A stretch of DNA of 64,000 bases from Streptomyces bungoensis (lineage in GTDB: Bacteria; Actinomycetota; Actinomycetes; Streptomycetales; Streptomycetaceae), in the NCBI RefSeq assembly GCF_001514215.1, contig NZ_KQ948854.1:1-64000 (forward strand), given 5' to 3'. Shown piece after piece: positions 31,815 to 40,622 of this stretch. The position numbers and the translations under genes were made by a program. The notes below the pieces were generated by a model. It searched no databases, was not told the DNA's origin, and worked only from the letters and a program-made list of their open reading frames with translations. Position 1 is the stretch's first letter. The number at the start of each line of letters is the position of its first letter.

Positions 31815-32687
31815 TCAGCGGTTCTGCGGGGCCCGGGAGCGGTGGTGGCCGGAGTGGTGGACCGGCCGGCGCCCGGGGTGGGCCGGGTGGTGACGGCCCT
31901 GGTGGGACGCCGCGGCGGGGACGCCCGGCTTGTCCTCGACGGTGGCCCCCGCGGGCCGGCCCATGACCATCAGCGGGTCGAGCACCACCACGACGCCGGC
32001 GAGGAGGAGGAAGGCGAGCGGACCGATCAGCATCAGAGCGAGCACCGAGCCCGACGGACCACTGGCGGCGGGGTCGGGAACGCCCCGGAGGTGGACGTCG
32101 AGGGCCGCCATGCCGGTGTAGTGCATGCCGCTGACGGCCAGGCCCATCACCAGGCTCGCGCCGACGCTCCACAGGAGGCCGCGGACGCGTCCGGCCGCCC
32201 ACAGGGCGGCCGTGGCGGCCACGACGGCTATGACGACGGAGGCGGCGACGGTGAGCGTGTTGTACGTGAACCGCCCGGCGAAGTGCATGCCGGCCATGCC
32301 CAGGTAGTGCATCGAGGCGACACCCAGACCGGTGATCGTGCCGCCGGTGAACAGGGCGGTGCCGGTGGCGCCCCGGTAGCCGACGATGAAGATCCCGACT
32401 CCCACCATGACGATGGCGAGACCGAGGCTCGCGAAGGTGATCGCCTTGTCGTAGTGGATCGGCGTGCCCTCGATGGTGAAACCCATCATGGCGACGAAGT
32501 GCATGGTCCAGATGCCGGAGCCGATCGCGGCCGATCCGAGCGCCAGCCAGGCCGGGCGCCGGGAGTGGGTGACCAGCAGCGACCGCGTGGTGCAGCGCAG
32601 GCCGAGGGCACCGCCGAGGCAGGCCATCAGATAGGCCACCAGCGGGGTGACGGCGCCATAGCTGAATCCATCGACCGTGCCCTGCAT
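31815..32687 (-). CDS. MHYT-domain membrane sensor protein
   Basis: 290-residue integral membrane protein with seven predicted helices. It carries repeated MHYT-type motifs, seen as MHFVAM, MHYLGM and MHYTGM, whose Met and His residues are proposed to bind copper and sense a diatomic gas or redox signal. Unlike many MHYT proteins it has no GGDEF/EAL or kinase output domain. Instead it ends in a cytosolic tail of about 50 residues rich in His ([17 protein letters not shown]). The output is therefore unknown. Start ATG at 32687. It is divergent from the glycerophosphodiesterase gene and follows uvrB on the same strand. Confidence 0.88.
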   Translation of the reverse strand: MQGTVDGFSYGAVTPLVAYLMACLGGALGLRCTTRSLLVTHSRRPAWLALGSAAIGSGIWTMHFVAMMGFTIEGTPIHYDKAITFASLGLAIVMVGVGIFIVGYRGATGTALFTGGTITGLGVASMHYLGMAGMHFAGRFTYNTLTVAASVVIAVVAATAALWAAGRVRGLLWSVGASLVMGLAVSGMHYTGMAALDVHLRGVPDPAASGPSGSVLALMLIGPLAFLLLAGVVVVLDPLMVMGRPAGATVEDKPGVPAAASHQGRHHPAHPGRRPVHHSGHHRSRAPQNR

Positions 32688-32968
32688 GTACGCCTGCCCT
32701 TCCGCCTTCTTGCCGTCCCGGAATACCCGAAGTGTGCCCCCGTCCCAGGACCGCGGCGGCGGTCAGGGTTGACGCAGAGAGTATGACCCCCACCGGAATG
32801 GTCGAACGATTTTCCGGCAAAGAAACACGGCCCTGCCGCAGTTGTGCGGCATTGGTGAGCACGGTTTGACGATTCTGTTCATCGTGTGGCCGTCCTGCGC
32901 CCGCGTGCCGTTGACTCTCTGCTGTCAAGCTGTTGCTGTCGGTGTTCGCTCGACGCGAGGGAGTACGT

Positions 32969-33838
32969 ATGCACGCGCGCGTAGTTGCCACAGCGGCCGC
33001 CGCCGCACTGGGGACGGCCACCCTGTTCAGTCCCACCTCCGACGCCCGGGCGGGCGAGGTGGGAAAACCCTTGGTGATCGCCCACCGCGGCGCCTCGGCC
33101 TACGCGCCCGAGAACACCCTGGCCGCCATCGACAAGGCAGCGAAGCTCGGCTTCTCCTGGGTCGAGAACGACGTCCAGCGGACCAAGGACGGCCGGCTGG
33201 TCGTCCTGCACGACGACAGCCTGCGGCGGACCACGAACGTGGAGAAGGTGTTCCCGGACCGGGCGCCCTGGAAGGTGAAGGACTTCACCGCCGCCGAGAT
33301 CGCCCGGCTGGACGCGGGCAGCTGGTTCTCCCCCGCTTACGCGGGCGTGCGCGTGCCCACCCTGGAGCAGTACATGCGCCGGGTCGAGCACAACCACGAG
33401 AAGCTGCTCCTGGAGATCAAGAACCCGGAGCTGTACCCCGGCATCGAGCAGCAGATCCTGAAGCTCCTGGGCAACGAGGGCTGGCTGGACCGGCGGCACC
33501 TCGAACGGCTGATCGTGCAGAGCTTCAGCGCGGCGAGCGTCCGCACCGTCCACGAGCTGAAGCCGGCCCTGACCACCGCCTTCCTCGGCAAGCCGCCCGT
33601 GACCCAGCTGCAGCGGTACGCGCGGTTCGCCGACCTGGTCAATCCCTCGTACGGCTCGGTCTCCACCGGCTACGTCGCCTCCGTCCACGACCTGGACGGG
33701 CCGCACGGCAGGCCGCTCAGGGTGTTCGCCTGGACGGTGAACGACGCGGCGACCGCCCGCAAGCTCGCGGGGTACGGGGCCGACGGGCTGATCAGCAACA
33801 AGCCGGACGTGGTACGGGCCGCGCTCGTCGCGGACTGA
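32969..33838 (+). CDS. Secreted glycerophosphodiester phosphodiesterase
   Basis: Hydrolyses glycerophosphodiesters from phospholipids (or teichoic acid) to glycerol 3-phosphate and an alcohol. The 289-residue product has a short Sec-type signal (VVATAAAAALGTATLF) and the GDPD motif IAHRGASAYAPENTLAAID (His and Arg catalytic). ENDVQRTKDGRLVVLHDDSL provides the metal ligands, with LEIKNPE, and the C-terminal VFAWTVNDAATARKL helps define the TIM barrel. ATG at 32969 is preceded by GAGGGAG 6 nt away. The family is often phosphate-regulated, but I found no convincing PHO box in the 281-base upstream region. Confidence 0.93.
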   Translation: MHARVVATAAAAALGTATLFSPTSDARAGEVGKPLVIAHRGASAYAPENTLAAIDKAAKLGFSWVENDVQRTKDGRLVVLHDDSLRRTTNVEKVFPDRAPWKVKDFTAAEIARLDAGSWFSPAYAGVRVPTLEQYMRRVEHNHEKLLLEIKNPELYPGIEQQILKLLGNEGWLDRRHLERLIVQSFSAASVRTVHELKPALTTAFLGKPPVTQLQRYARFADLVNPSYGSVSTGYVASVHDLDGPHGRPLRVFAWTVNDAATARKLAGYGADGLISNKPDVVRAALVAD

Positions 33839-33879
33839 GCCGGGAGCGCTGCCCGGCGGGCGTTGTCAGTGGCGGATCG

Positions 33880-33885
33880 TACGGT
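33880..33885 (+). promoter_or_regulatory. -10 element for leaderless alkyltransferase mRNA
   Basis: TACGGT ends 6 bases before the ATG at 33892. The upstream gene stops 53 bases before the ATG, so this gene probably has its own promoter. Confidence 0.45.
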
Positions 33886-33891
33886 GGACGC

Positions 33892-34446
33892 ATGGACAGC
33901 CATGGGCAGGACGAGCAGCGGGTCGTGTGGACCGTCGTGGACACCGGCATCGGCCCGCTGATGCTGGCGGCGACCCGCGAGGGCCTGGTCAACGTCGTCT
34001 TCCACGCCACGGACCCGGTACGCGACCGGGCTCTGGAGCGGCTGGCGGCCAGGCTGGGCACCGAGCCCGTCGAGGACCCGGACGCTCCCCTGCTGGCCGA
34101 GGCGGTACGCCAGGTCGAGGCGTATCTCGCGGGCGGGCGCCGCACCTTCGACCTGCCCCTGGACTGGTCGCTGATCTCCGGCTTCAACCGGCAGGTGCTG
34201 CGCGAACTCGCCTCCGGCGTTCCGTACGGGACGGTGGTGGGGTACGGCGATCTGGCGGGGCGGGTCGGGCAGCCGGGCGGTGCGCAGGCGGTGGGCGCGG
34301 CCATGGGTGCCAATCCGCTGCCGGTCGTGGTGCCCTGTCACCGGGTGGTGGAGAGCGACGGCGGCATCGGCGGCTTCGGCGGCGGCCTGGAGACCAAGCG
34401 CAGACTGCTGGCCCTGGAGGGCGTGCTGCCCGAGCCGCTGTTCTGA
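33892..34446 (+). CDS. ogt: Methylated-DNA-[protein]-cysteine S-methyltransferase
   Basis: Suicide repair enzyme that moves alkyl groups from O6-alkylguanine in DNA to its own cysteine. 184 residues, with the active site PVVVPCHRVV, helix-turn-helix-like FNRQVLRELASGVPYGTVVGYG and the C-terminal GGFGGGLETKRRLLALEG. It lacks the N-terminal Ada domain, so it is Ogt/MGMT type and not a regulator. ATG at 33892 was preferred over a second Met (SHGQDE follows the first) because of the TACGGT element 6 bases upstream. It adds to the repair genes in this window. The stop is 16 bases from that of the convergent VOC gene. Confidence 0.93.
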   Translation: MDSHGQDEQRVVWTVVDTGIGPLMLAATREGLVNVVFHATDPVRDRALERLAARLGTEPVEDPDAPLLAEAVRQVEAYLAGGRRTFDLPLDWSLISGFNRQVLRELASGVPYGTVVGYGDLAGRVGQPGGAQAVGAAMGANPLPVVVPCHRVVESDGGIGGFGGGLETKRRLLALEGVLPEPLF

Positions 34447-34462
34447 CCGGTCCCGCGCGCCG

Positions 34463-34891
34463 CTAGCCGTAGTGCCGGACTTCGAGCACGTTGCCGTCGG
34501 GGTCCTGGAAGTAGAAGCTGCGCGTGGCCGTCCCCCGGGCCCCGAAGGAGGCGTGGCCGATGTCGCTCATCGGGACTCCGTGCTCGTCGAGGCGGGCGCG
34601 CAGGGCGTCGAAGCCCGCGGACGTCAGGGCGAGACACACGTGGTTGACGGGACGGCCGGCGACGGCGGCGGAGCCGGGCAGCATGTCCATGCGCTCGGCG
34701 AGGCTGTGCGGGGCGAGGTCGAGAATGGTCTCGTCGTTGACCCGGACCGAGGGGAACGACACCTCGCCCTCGGTGAACTCGGCGACCCGGAGCGGCTCCA
34801 GGCCGACCGCGCTCTCGTAGAAGCCGGCCGCCGCGACAGGGTCGGCCACCCAGAGGACGACGTGGTCGAGGCGCGTGGTGGGATCGGTCAT
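34463..34891 (-). CDS. VOC-family (glyoxalase/bleomycin resistance fold) protein
   Basis: 142-residue vicinal-oxygen-chelate protein made of two beta-alpha-beta-beta-beta units. RLDHVVLWVADPVAAAGFYE opens the first and NHVCLALTSAGFDALRARL the second. SFYFQDPDGNVLEVRHYG ends it, with the usual metal-ligand His and Glu positions (His in LDHVV and NHVCL, Glu in LEVRHYG). The substrate could be a glyoxal adduct, an antibiotic or an aromatic diol; sequence does not tell. ATG at 34891. It is convergent with ogt and divergent from psuG. Confidence 0.85.
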   Translation of the reverse strand: MTDPTTRLDHVVLWVADPVAAAGFYESAVGLEPLRVAEFTEGEVSFPSVRVNDETILDLAPHSLAERMDMLPGSAAVAGRPVNHVCLALTSAGFDALRARLDEHGVPMSDIGHASFGARGTATRSFYFQDPDGNVLEVRHYG

Positions 34892-34990
34892 ACGGTCCAG
34901 GCTGGTGATGTCCCGCACGGACCGCAAGCGTTTATCCGGGTGCGCCGCCCGCCAGAGATGAGGAAGGACCGACGGACAGGAGGCGGGCAC

Positions 34991-35899
34991 GTGGTGCTGG
35001 TGGTGTCGGAAGAAGTCCGGGAAGCGATCGACGCGCGGCGGCCGGTGGTGGCCCTGGAGTCCACGATCATCGCGCACGGGTTGCCGCGTCCGCGCAACCT
35101 GCAGGTGGCGCTGGAACTGGAGGACGTGGTGCGCCGCGAAGGCGCCGTCCCCGCGACCATCGCCGTCCTGGACGGCCGCCCGCACGTCGGCCTGGACAAG
35201 GAGCAGCTGGAGCGGGTCGCGAACGAGGAGGGCATCCGCAAACTCGGCCACCGCGACCTGCCGCCGGCCGTGGCGGCGGGGGTGAGCGGGGCGACTACGG
35301 TGTCGGCGACGGCCCAGCTCGCGGCGCTGGCCGGCGTCCGGGTGTTCGCCACGGGCGGGCTGGGCGGGGTGCACCGGGAGTGGACGGTGACCCAGGACGA
35401 GTCGGCCGACCTCGGCCTGCTGGCCCGGACCCGGATCACGGTGGTGTGCGCGGGCGTGAAGTCGATCCTGGACGTGCCGGCGACCCTGCAGCGCCTGGAG
35501 ACGCTGGGCGTGACCGTCGCCGGATACCGCACCGACCGTTTCCCGGGCTTCTACCTGTGTGATTCCGGGCATCCGGTCGACTGGACGCTGCACAGCCCGG
35601 AGCAGGTCGCGGACGTGATGCGGGCGCAGGACGCGCTCGCCGCGCCGGAGTCGGCGCTGATCGTCGCCAACCCCGTGCCGCGGGAGAAGCAACTCGATCC
35701 CGGGCTCCACGCGCGCGTGCTCGCCGACGCCCTGCGGGCCTGCGAGGAGGAGGGGATCACCGGGCAGGCGGTCACGCCCTTCCTGCTCGACCACCTGGTC
35801 CGGCACACCGACGGGGCCTCGCTGAGCGCCAACCTGGCGGCGGTGCGCGGCAACGTGCGGCTGGCCGCGCACATCGCCGCGGCGTGGACCACGGGATGA
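34991..35899 (+). CDS. psuG: Pseudouridine-5'-phosphate glycosidase
   Basis: Cleaves (reversibly forms) the C-glycosidic bond of pseudouridine 5'-phosphate to uracil and ribose 5-phosphate. The 302-residue product has the family blocks ALESTIIAHGLPRPRN near residue 25, TIAVLDGRPHVGLDKEQLE, VSGATTVSATAQLAALAGV (Lys/Asp active-site region near KLGHRDLP), VFATGGLGGVHRE and CAGVKSILD. GTG at 34991 has a perfect AGGAGG 7 nt upstream. Its stop overlaps the start of the partner kinase (ATGA), so the two pathway steps are co-translated. Confidence 0.95.
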   Translation: MVLVVSEEVREAIDARRPVVALESTIIAHGLPRPRNLQVALELEDVVRREGAVPATIAVLDGRPHVGLDKEQLERVANEEGIRKLGHRDLPPAVAAGVSGATTVSATAQLAALAGVRVFATGGLGGVHREWTVTQDESADLGLLARTRITVVCAGVKSILDVPATLQRLETLGVTVAGYRTDRFPGFYLCDSGHPVDWTLHSPEQVADVMRAQDALAAPESALIVANPVPREKQLDPGLHARVLADALRACEEEGITGQAVTPFLLDHLVRHTDGASLSANLAAVRGNVRLAAHIAAAWTTG

Positions 35900-36819
35900 C
35901 CGGTAGCCGGGGCGGGGCGCTGCTGGTGGTCGGGGACGTCGTCACCGATGTCGTCGCCCGGCACCGGGGGCCGCTCGCGTCCGGCACCGACACGGCGGCC
36001 GCCGTCCGGACCGTGCCGGGTGGCGCCGGCGCCAATGTGGCGTGCTGGGCGGCCCACGCGGGCCATGCGGAGGTACGGCTGCTGGGGCGGGTGGGTGCGG
36101 AAGCGGCTGGGTGGCACGAGCGGGAACTGGTGGCGGCCGGGGTGCGGCCCCGGCTGGTCGTCGACCGGGAGGCGCCGACCGGCACGGTGATCTGCCTGGT
36201 CGACGAGGGCGCGTCGGCCGAGCGCACGTTCCTCACGGACAGCGGGGCGTCCCTGCGGCTGGAGCCCGCCGACTGGTCGGACGCGTTGCTCGACGGGGTC
36301 GCCCGGCTGCACCTGTCCGGCTATCTGCTGTTCTCGGAGCCGAGCCGGTCGCTCGCCGAGGCCGCCCTGGCGGCGGCACGCGCGCGTGGGGTGCCGGTGA
36401 GTCTGGATCCGGCGTCGGCGGGCTTCCTCGTGAAGTTCGGGGTCGACCGCTTCCTGACGTTCGCGCAGGGGCTGGACGTGCTGCTGCCCAGCCGGGACGA
36501 GGCGTGCCTGCTGACGGGGCTGCCGGAGGCGGCGGACGCGGCCGCCAAGCTGAGCCGGCTCGTCCCGGTGGTGGTGGCCAAGTCGGGCGGGGCCGGGGCG
36601 CTGGTGGCCCGTTCCGGGACCGTGATCGCCCGGGTTCCGGCCGTGCCGGCCGTCCCGCGGGACACCACGGGCGCCGGAGACGCCTTCACCGGCGCGTTCC
36701 TCGCCGCCCTGCTCGGGGGCGCGGACCTGGCCGGGGCGGCTGCCCGGGGGTGCGAGGCGGGCGCGTGCGCGGTGGAGCGGGTGGGCGGCAGACCGCCGCG
36801 GCGGCGCCTCGGCGGCTGA
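35896..36819 (+). CDS. psuK: PfkB-family kinase, probable pseudouridine kinase
   Basis: Predicted to phosphorylate pseudouridine to the substrate of PsuG. 307 residues of the PfkB fold: VGDVVTDVVARHRGPL at the N-terminus, PGGAGANVACWAAHAG (signature 1) and DTTGAGDAFTGAFLAAL (signature 2 with catalytic Asp). The ATG overlaps the psuG stop by 4 bases. Sequence alone only assigns a sugar or nucleoside kinase; the PsuG partnership gives the specific call. The stop is 9 bases from that of the convergent methyltransferase gene. No nucleoside transporter is adjacent. Confidence 0.88.
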   Translation: MTGSRGGALLVVGDVVTDVVARHRGPLASGTDTAAAVRTVPGGAGANVACWAAHAGHAEVRLLGRVGAEAAGWHERELVAAGVRPRLVVDREAPTGTVICLVDEGASAERTFLTDSGASLRLEPADWSDALLDGVARLHLSGYLLFSEPSRSLAEAALAAARARGVPVSLDPASAGFLVKFGVDRFLTFAQGLDVLLPSRDEACLLTGLPEAADAAAKLSRLVPVVVAKSGGAGALVARSGTVIARVPAVPAVPRDTTGAGDAFTGAFLAALLGGADLAGAAARGCEAGACAVERVGGRPPRRRLGG

Positions 36820-36828
36820 CCCGCGGCG

Positions 36829-37629
36829 TCAGGAGGTGCCCTTGCGCCCCCACGCCGAGACCATCGGAGCCGTCGCCAGGTCCATGCCGCCCGCCTCCAC
36901 GTTGGCCAGATGGCGGTCGATGTCCTCGTCGGTGGCGAGGCCCGCCGCGACCAGGCGGTCGCGGATCTGGCGGACGGTGGCGGACTCCAGGGCGGTGCAG
37001 GCGGGTGAGGTGAGGGGGAAGCGGACGTCGGCCTCCACCTCGTGCAGCCCGGCCTCGCGCAGCAGGCGTGGGAGCTTGCGGCCGTACGACAGGTCGGCGC
37101 CGCGCTCGGCGAGCAGCCCGCGGAAACCCCGCCGCAGGCGGTTGGCGAGCCGCTGGTCGGGGCCGTGCTCGTCGGGGCAGGCCAGCGGCTGCAGGGCCGG
37201 GTCGGCGTCCTCGATCAGCAGCCGCCCGCCGGGCCGCAGAGCCTTGATCATGTGGTGCAGCGCCCGCTGCCGGTCCGGGACGTGGACGAGGACCAGCCGG
37301 GCGTGCACCAGGTCGAAGCCCTCCCCCGGCGGCTCCTCGGCGCCGACGTCGTGGACGCGGACCTCGACCGGCGGACGGGCCACGGCGGCGAGCCGTGAGG
37401 TGTCGATGTCGGTCGCCACCACCTTGCCCGTGGGGCCGACCCGGTCGGCCAGCCAGGACACCACGGAGGTGCCGCCGGCCCCGACCTCCCAGCACCGCAG
37501 GCCCGGTCCGATCCCGAGCTCCTCGAGACGGCGGAACGTCGTGGGGTCGAAGAGGGAGGCGAAGGCGTCGAAGCGCTGTCCTGCCTCGCGCTGCCGGTTG
37601 GCCAGGAGGTATCCGTCGGAGGAGGTCAT
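36829..37629 (-). CDS. Class I SAM-dependent methyltransferase
   Basis: 266-residue methyltransferase with a Rossmann core. Motif I is CWEVGAGGTSVVSWLADRVG, motif II VVATDIDTSRLA, then VRVHDVGAEEPP, FDLVHARLVLVHVPDR and the post-motif LRPGGRLLIEDAD. Helical N- and C-terminal regions resemble small-molecule methyltransferases. ATG at 37629 was selected because family-like sequence starts there. There is no good ribosome-binding site, but GATGAT lies 6 bases upstream, possibly another leaderless start. The substrate is unknown. It is divergent from corA. Confidence 0.83.
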   Translation of the reverse strand: MTSSDGYLLANRQREAGQRFDAFASLFDPTTFRRLEELGIGPGLRCWEVGAGGTSVVSWLADRVGPTGKVVATDIDTSRLAAVARPPVEVRVHDVGAEEPPGEGFDLVHARLVLVHVPDRQRALHHMIKALRPGGRLLIEDADPALQPLACPDEHGPDQRLANRLRRGFRGLLAERGADLSYGRKLPRLLREAGLHEVEADVRFPLTSPACTALESATVRQIRDRLVAAGLATDEDIDRHLANVEAGGMDLATAPMVSAWGRKGTS

Positions 37630-37802
37630 GCACCGATCATCCCAGTCGCCCGGCTCGCCCGGAGGGGCGGAGGGCTTCGTCCACAGGCGGGAACAAGGCG
37701 GAACGAGCTGCTCCCACAGCCCCGCTCGCGATACTCGCTCGACTGGCACACTTGCCGGGCAAGGCGCGAGGGGCGCGGGGAGATCCACGCGAGGAGATCC
37801 GG

Positions 37803-38930
37803 ATGTCGATGGCTGGGAGTCTGCGGAAGGTCACAGGGCTGGGCGGGGTCGGCGGCCTGCGCAAGGTGGCGCGGCTGGCCCGGCGCCGGCCCCGCGTGGA
37901 CCTGAACCATCCCGCACGGTCGCCGCTGGGTTCCTCCGTGGTCAACTGCGTGACGTACCGGGACGGTGTCCGGGTGCCGGGCTGCGCCGACGTCGTGGAC
38001 GCCGTGCGGAAGGTGCGCAGGAGCGGAGAGGGCTTCGTGTGGCTGGGGCTGCACGAGCCGACGGTCGGTGAGTTCGCCGGCATTGCCGAGCTGTTCGACC
38101 TGCATCCGCTCGCCGTGGAGGACGCGGTGGAGGCCCACCAGCGCCCCAAGCTGGAGCGGTACGGGGACACGCTCTTCGCCGTGTTCAAGACCGTGTGCTA
38201 CGTGGAGCACGAACGGCTGACGGCGACGAGCGAGGTGGTCGACACCGGCGAGATCATGGTGTTCCTGGGTGAGGACTTCGTCGTCACGGTACGGCACGGG
38301 CGGCACGGCTCTCTGGGACCGCTGCGCGAGGAACTGGAGGCGCACCCGCGGCAGCTCGCCAAGGGGCCGGCGGCGGTGCTGCACGCGATCGCCGACCATG
38401 TCGTGGACGACTACCTGAGCGTCACGGACGCGGTGCAGGGCGACATCGACCAGGTCGAGACGGACGTGTTCTCGGAGAACGGGGCACGGACAGATCCGGG
38501 GCGGATCTACCAGATGAAGCGTGAACTGCTGGAGCTGAAGCGGGCGGTGGTGCCGCTCAGCCGACCGGTCGAGGATCTGGCCACCCGGCCGATACGGGTG
38601 GTCGACCCGGAGATACAGGCGTACTTCCGGGACGTCCTCGACCATCTGCTGCGGGCCAAGGAGCAGATAGCGGCGTTCGACGAACTGCTCAACTCCATCC
38701 TGCAGGCGCACCTCGCCCAGGTGACGGTCGCGCAGAACGAGGACATGCGGAAGATCACGGCCTGGGCCGCGGTGATCGCCGTGCCGACGATGGTGTGCGG
38801 GGTCTACGGCATGAACTTCGACCACATGCCGGAGCTGCACTGGCGGTTCGGGTATCCGCTCGTCATGGGGGTGATGGCGGTGGCCTGCCTGGTCCTGTAC
38901 CGGGGCTTCCGACGCAACGGCTGGCTCTGA
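37803..38930 (+). CDS. corA: CorA-family magnesium/cobalt transporter
   Basis: Divalent cation channel; pentameric in the family. 375 residues with a long cytosolic N-terminal alpha/beta domain (LHEPTVGEFAGIAELFDLHP; EDAVEAHQRPKLERYGDTLF), long stalk helices and two C-terminal transmembrane segments. The first segment ends in the selectivity motif YGMNF, followed by the loop DHMPELHW, with a basic C-terminus (RRNGWL). ATG at 37803 has GAGGAG about 8 nt upstream. The first about 30 residues are basic (KVTGLGGVGGLRKVARLARR). It is convergent with the uridine-kinase-like gene, 4 bases between stops. Confidence 0.93.
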   Translation: MSMAGSLRKVTGLGGVGGLRKVARLARRRPRVDLNHPARSPLGSSVVNCVTYRDGVRVPGCADVVDAVRKVRRSGEGFVWLGLHEPTVGEFAGIAELFDLHPLAVEDAVEAHQRPKLERYGDTLFAVFKTVCYVEHERLTATSEVVDTGEIMVFLGEDFVVTVRHGRHGSLGPLREELEAHPRQLAKGPAAVLHAIADHVVDDYLSVTDAVQGDIDQVETDVFSENGARTDPGRIYQMKRELLELKRAVVPLSRPVEDLATRPIRVVDPEIQAYFRDVLDHLLRAKEQIAAFDELLNSILQAHLAQVTVAQNEDMRKITAWAAVIAVPTMVCGVYGMNFDHMPELHWRFGYPLVMGVMAVACLVLYRGFRRNGWL

Positions 38931-38934
38931 CCGC

Positions 38935-39585
38935 TCAGGCGGAAGGGCCGGACCAGCCGTTCCAGGCGGGGTGCCGCGGGTCGTCGGCGCGCACCAGGAC
39001 GTCCGCGGTGCCGGCCGGGTCGGTCTCGGTCTCGTAGCGCTCGAAGGCCGGGAGCGTCCAGTGGTCGGCCTCCGGGGTACGGCGGCCCAGGGCGCCCTGG
39101 GAGAGGAGGACGTGGACGCTCAGGTCGAAGGGGAACCAGTGCCGCAGCAGGAGGGGTCCGTGCAGCAACAGGACGCCGCCGGGCGGAAGTCGCACGTACG
39201 GGGTGCGGGTGGCCCGGTCGCTGACCGGGTCCCACAGGTCGGGCAGGATGCGGCCGCTTCCGCCGGGTTCCAGCGGACCGAAGACCTCGCGCCACAGGGC
39301 TCTCGTGTCGAACCAGCCGCTGTAGTACGACTCCACGTCCTGGCGTCCGTGCTCCAGGCGGAGGGAGGCGGGCCGCAGGAAGCCCTCGGTGCCGACGACG
39401 ACGGAGGCCCGGCCGCGCACGCGCAGCGCCTGGGCGACACGGTCGGCGAGGTCCCCCGGGCGGGCGGCCGGCGCTCCGTCGAAGCCGACCCGCGGCCAGG
39501 CACCGCCGTCGGCCGTCTCCAGCCCGAGCAGCCGGTCGGCGAGCAGTTCGGCGAGCCGGTCCCAGGTGATCGCTTCGAGTCGCAC
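38935..39585 (-). CDS. Uridine kinase-like protein with degenerate P-loop
   Basis: 216-residue protein resembling the uridine kinase/phosphoribulokinase fold. It begins RLEAITWDRLAELLADRLLG. Where a Walker A motif is expected it reads VGFDGAPAARPGDLADRVA, lacking the GK[ST] core. Later segments (SYYSGWFDTRALWREVFGPL; GGVLLLHGPLLLRHW; RRTPEADHWTLPAFERYE) match uridine-kinase-like proteins of actinobacteria, where a substrate Asp/Tyr region and a C-terminal acidic helix are kept. GTG at 39585 is the likely start, with CATCAT 6 bases upstream. Kinase activity is doubtful because of the missing P-loop. Confidence 0.78.
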   Translation of the reverse strand: MRLEAITWDRLAELLADRLLGLETADGGAWPRVGFDGAPAARPGDLADRVAQALRVRGRASVVVGTEGFLRPASLRLEHGRQDVESYYSGWFDTRALWREVFGPLEPGGSGRILPDLWDPVSDRATRTPYVRLPPGGVLLLHGPLLLRHWFPFDLSVHVLLSQGALGRRTPEADHWTLPAFERYETETDPAGTADVLVRADDPRHPAWNGWSGPSA

Positions 39586-39715
39586 AGGCCCATGATGCCG
39601 GGTGGTGCCGGGGCCTGCGGCACGGGGCGACAGGGGGAAGGGATGTTCCGGTGAGAGGAGGGGGTGAGGCGGGCCGGTGTGGGAGCGGCCGGTGGAGACG
39701 GGGAAGGAACCGGGT

Positions 39716-40408
39716 ATGGCAGGTTCTGCGACTCCCTTGACTCCCGGTGGACTTGTCGTCGTCCAGCCGCTGCGGCGCAAGCGCTGTGCCGGGTGCCGGC
39801 GCGGGCCGCTGCCACTGCTGGTGCTGGAGGACGGGGTGCCGCGCTGCCTGGACTGCGCCGACCTCGGTCACCTGGTGTTCCTGCCGCGCGGTGACACGGC
39901 ACTGACCCGCAGGGCGCGGGAGGAGAGCGCGCTGTCGGCGGTGGTGGTGCGCTTCAACCGGCGCAGGGGCCGGTACGAACGGCAGGGACTGCTGGTGGAG
40001 CAGGAGGCGCTCGGCCGGGCCGAGGCACGCTGCCTGGCGGACGCGGAGGCACGGCGCCGGCGGCGGGCCCGGGACGCGCGGCGCAGGGCGGTGGAGGACG
40101 AGAGGTTCGCCGCGGCGTTCGCGGCGGAGATCGTGCGGCTGTATCCCGGGTGCCCGGCCGAGCGGGCCCGGAGGATGGCGGCGCACGCCTCCGCGCGAGG
40201 CAGCGGGCGGGTCGGCCGCAGCGCGGCCGGGCGGGCACTGTCCGAGTCGGCGGTGATCTCGGCGGTCGTGGCCGCCGTACGGCACGAGGACACGCCGTAC
40301 GACCGGCTGCTGATGAGCGGGGTCCCCCGGTATGAGGCGCGGCGGCGGATCGCGGCGGCCGTGGCGGGCGTGCTGCGGGAGTGGGAGGAGATGACAGGGG
40401 TCGGCTGA
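39716..40408 (+). CDS. DUF2293-type protein with N-terminal Cys-pair (zinc-ribbon-like) region
   Basis: 230-residue protein of unknown function. Near the N-terminus are two Cys pairs (RCAGCRRG, then RCLDCADLGH), a zinc-ribbon pattern. A very Arg/Ala-rich helical segment follows (about residues 90-140, ARRRRRARDARRRAVEDER). The C-terminal domain (about 145-225) matches the DUF2293 type: PGCPAERARRMAAHAS, GRSAAGRALSESAVISAVVAA and RHEDTPYDRLLMSG. A nucleic-acid-binding role is plausible from the basic helix and zinc pattern but is inference. ATG at 39716 is preceded by GGAAGGA 7 nt upstream. Confidence 0.8.
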   Translation: MAGSATPLTPGGLVVVQPLRRKRCAGCRRGPLPLLVLEDGVPRCLDCADLGHLVFLPRGDTALTRRAREESALSAVVVRFNRRRGRYERQGLLVEQEALGRAEARCLADAEARRRRRARDARRRAVEDERFAAAFAAEIVRLYPGCPAERARRMAAHASARGSGRVGRSAAGRALSESAVISAVVAAVRHEDTPYDRLLMSGVPRYEARRRIAAAVAGVLREWEEMTGVG

Positions 40409-40622
40409 GGCCGACCGGAGGGGCGCGGGGGGCGCAGGTCGCGCGCGGCCCGAGACTGCGCGGCGGCACGCCGGCCCCGAGCCGCGGCTCCCTCGGAAGC
40501 GGCTGTCGGCCGCTCTGCGCGGGTGCGGGAGGCGACGTATCGTGGCCGGAGGAGTGCCGCCCGGCGACGCACGGCCGTCAAGGGCCCGGTGCTCCCGGTC
40601 GACGTTCGCAAGGAAGACGACC

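Noticed and set aside
32861..32890. PHO-box-like repeats before the glycerophosphodiesterase gene
   Set aside because: The GTTTGAC and GTTCATC units are 13 bases apart, not the required 11, and match the consensus poorly.
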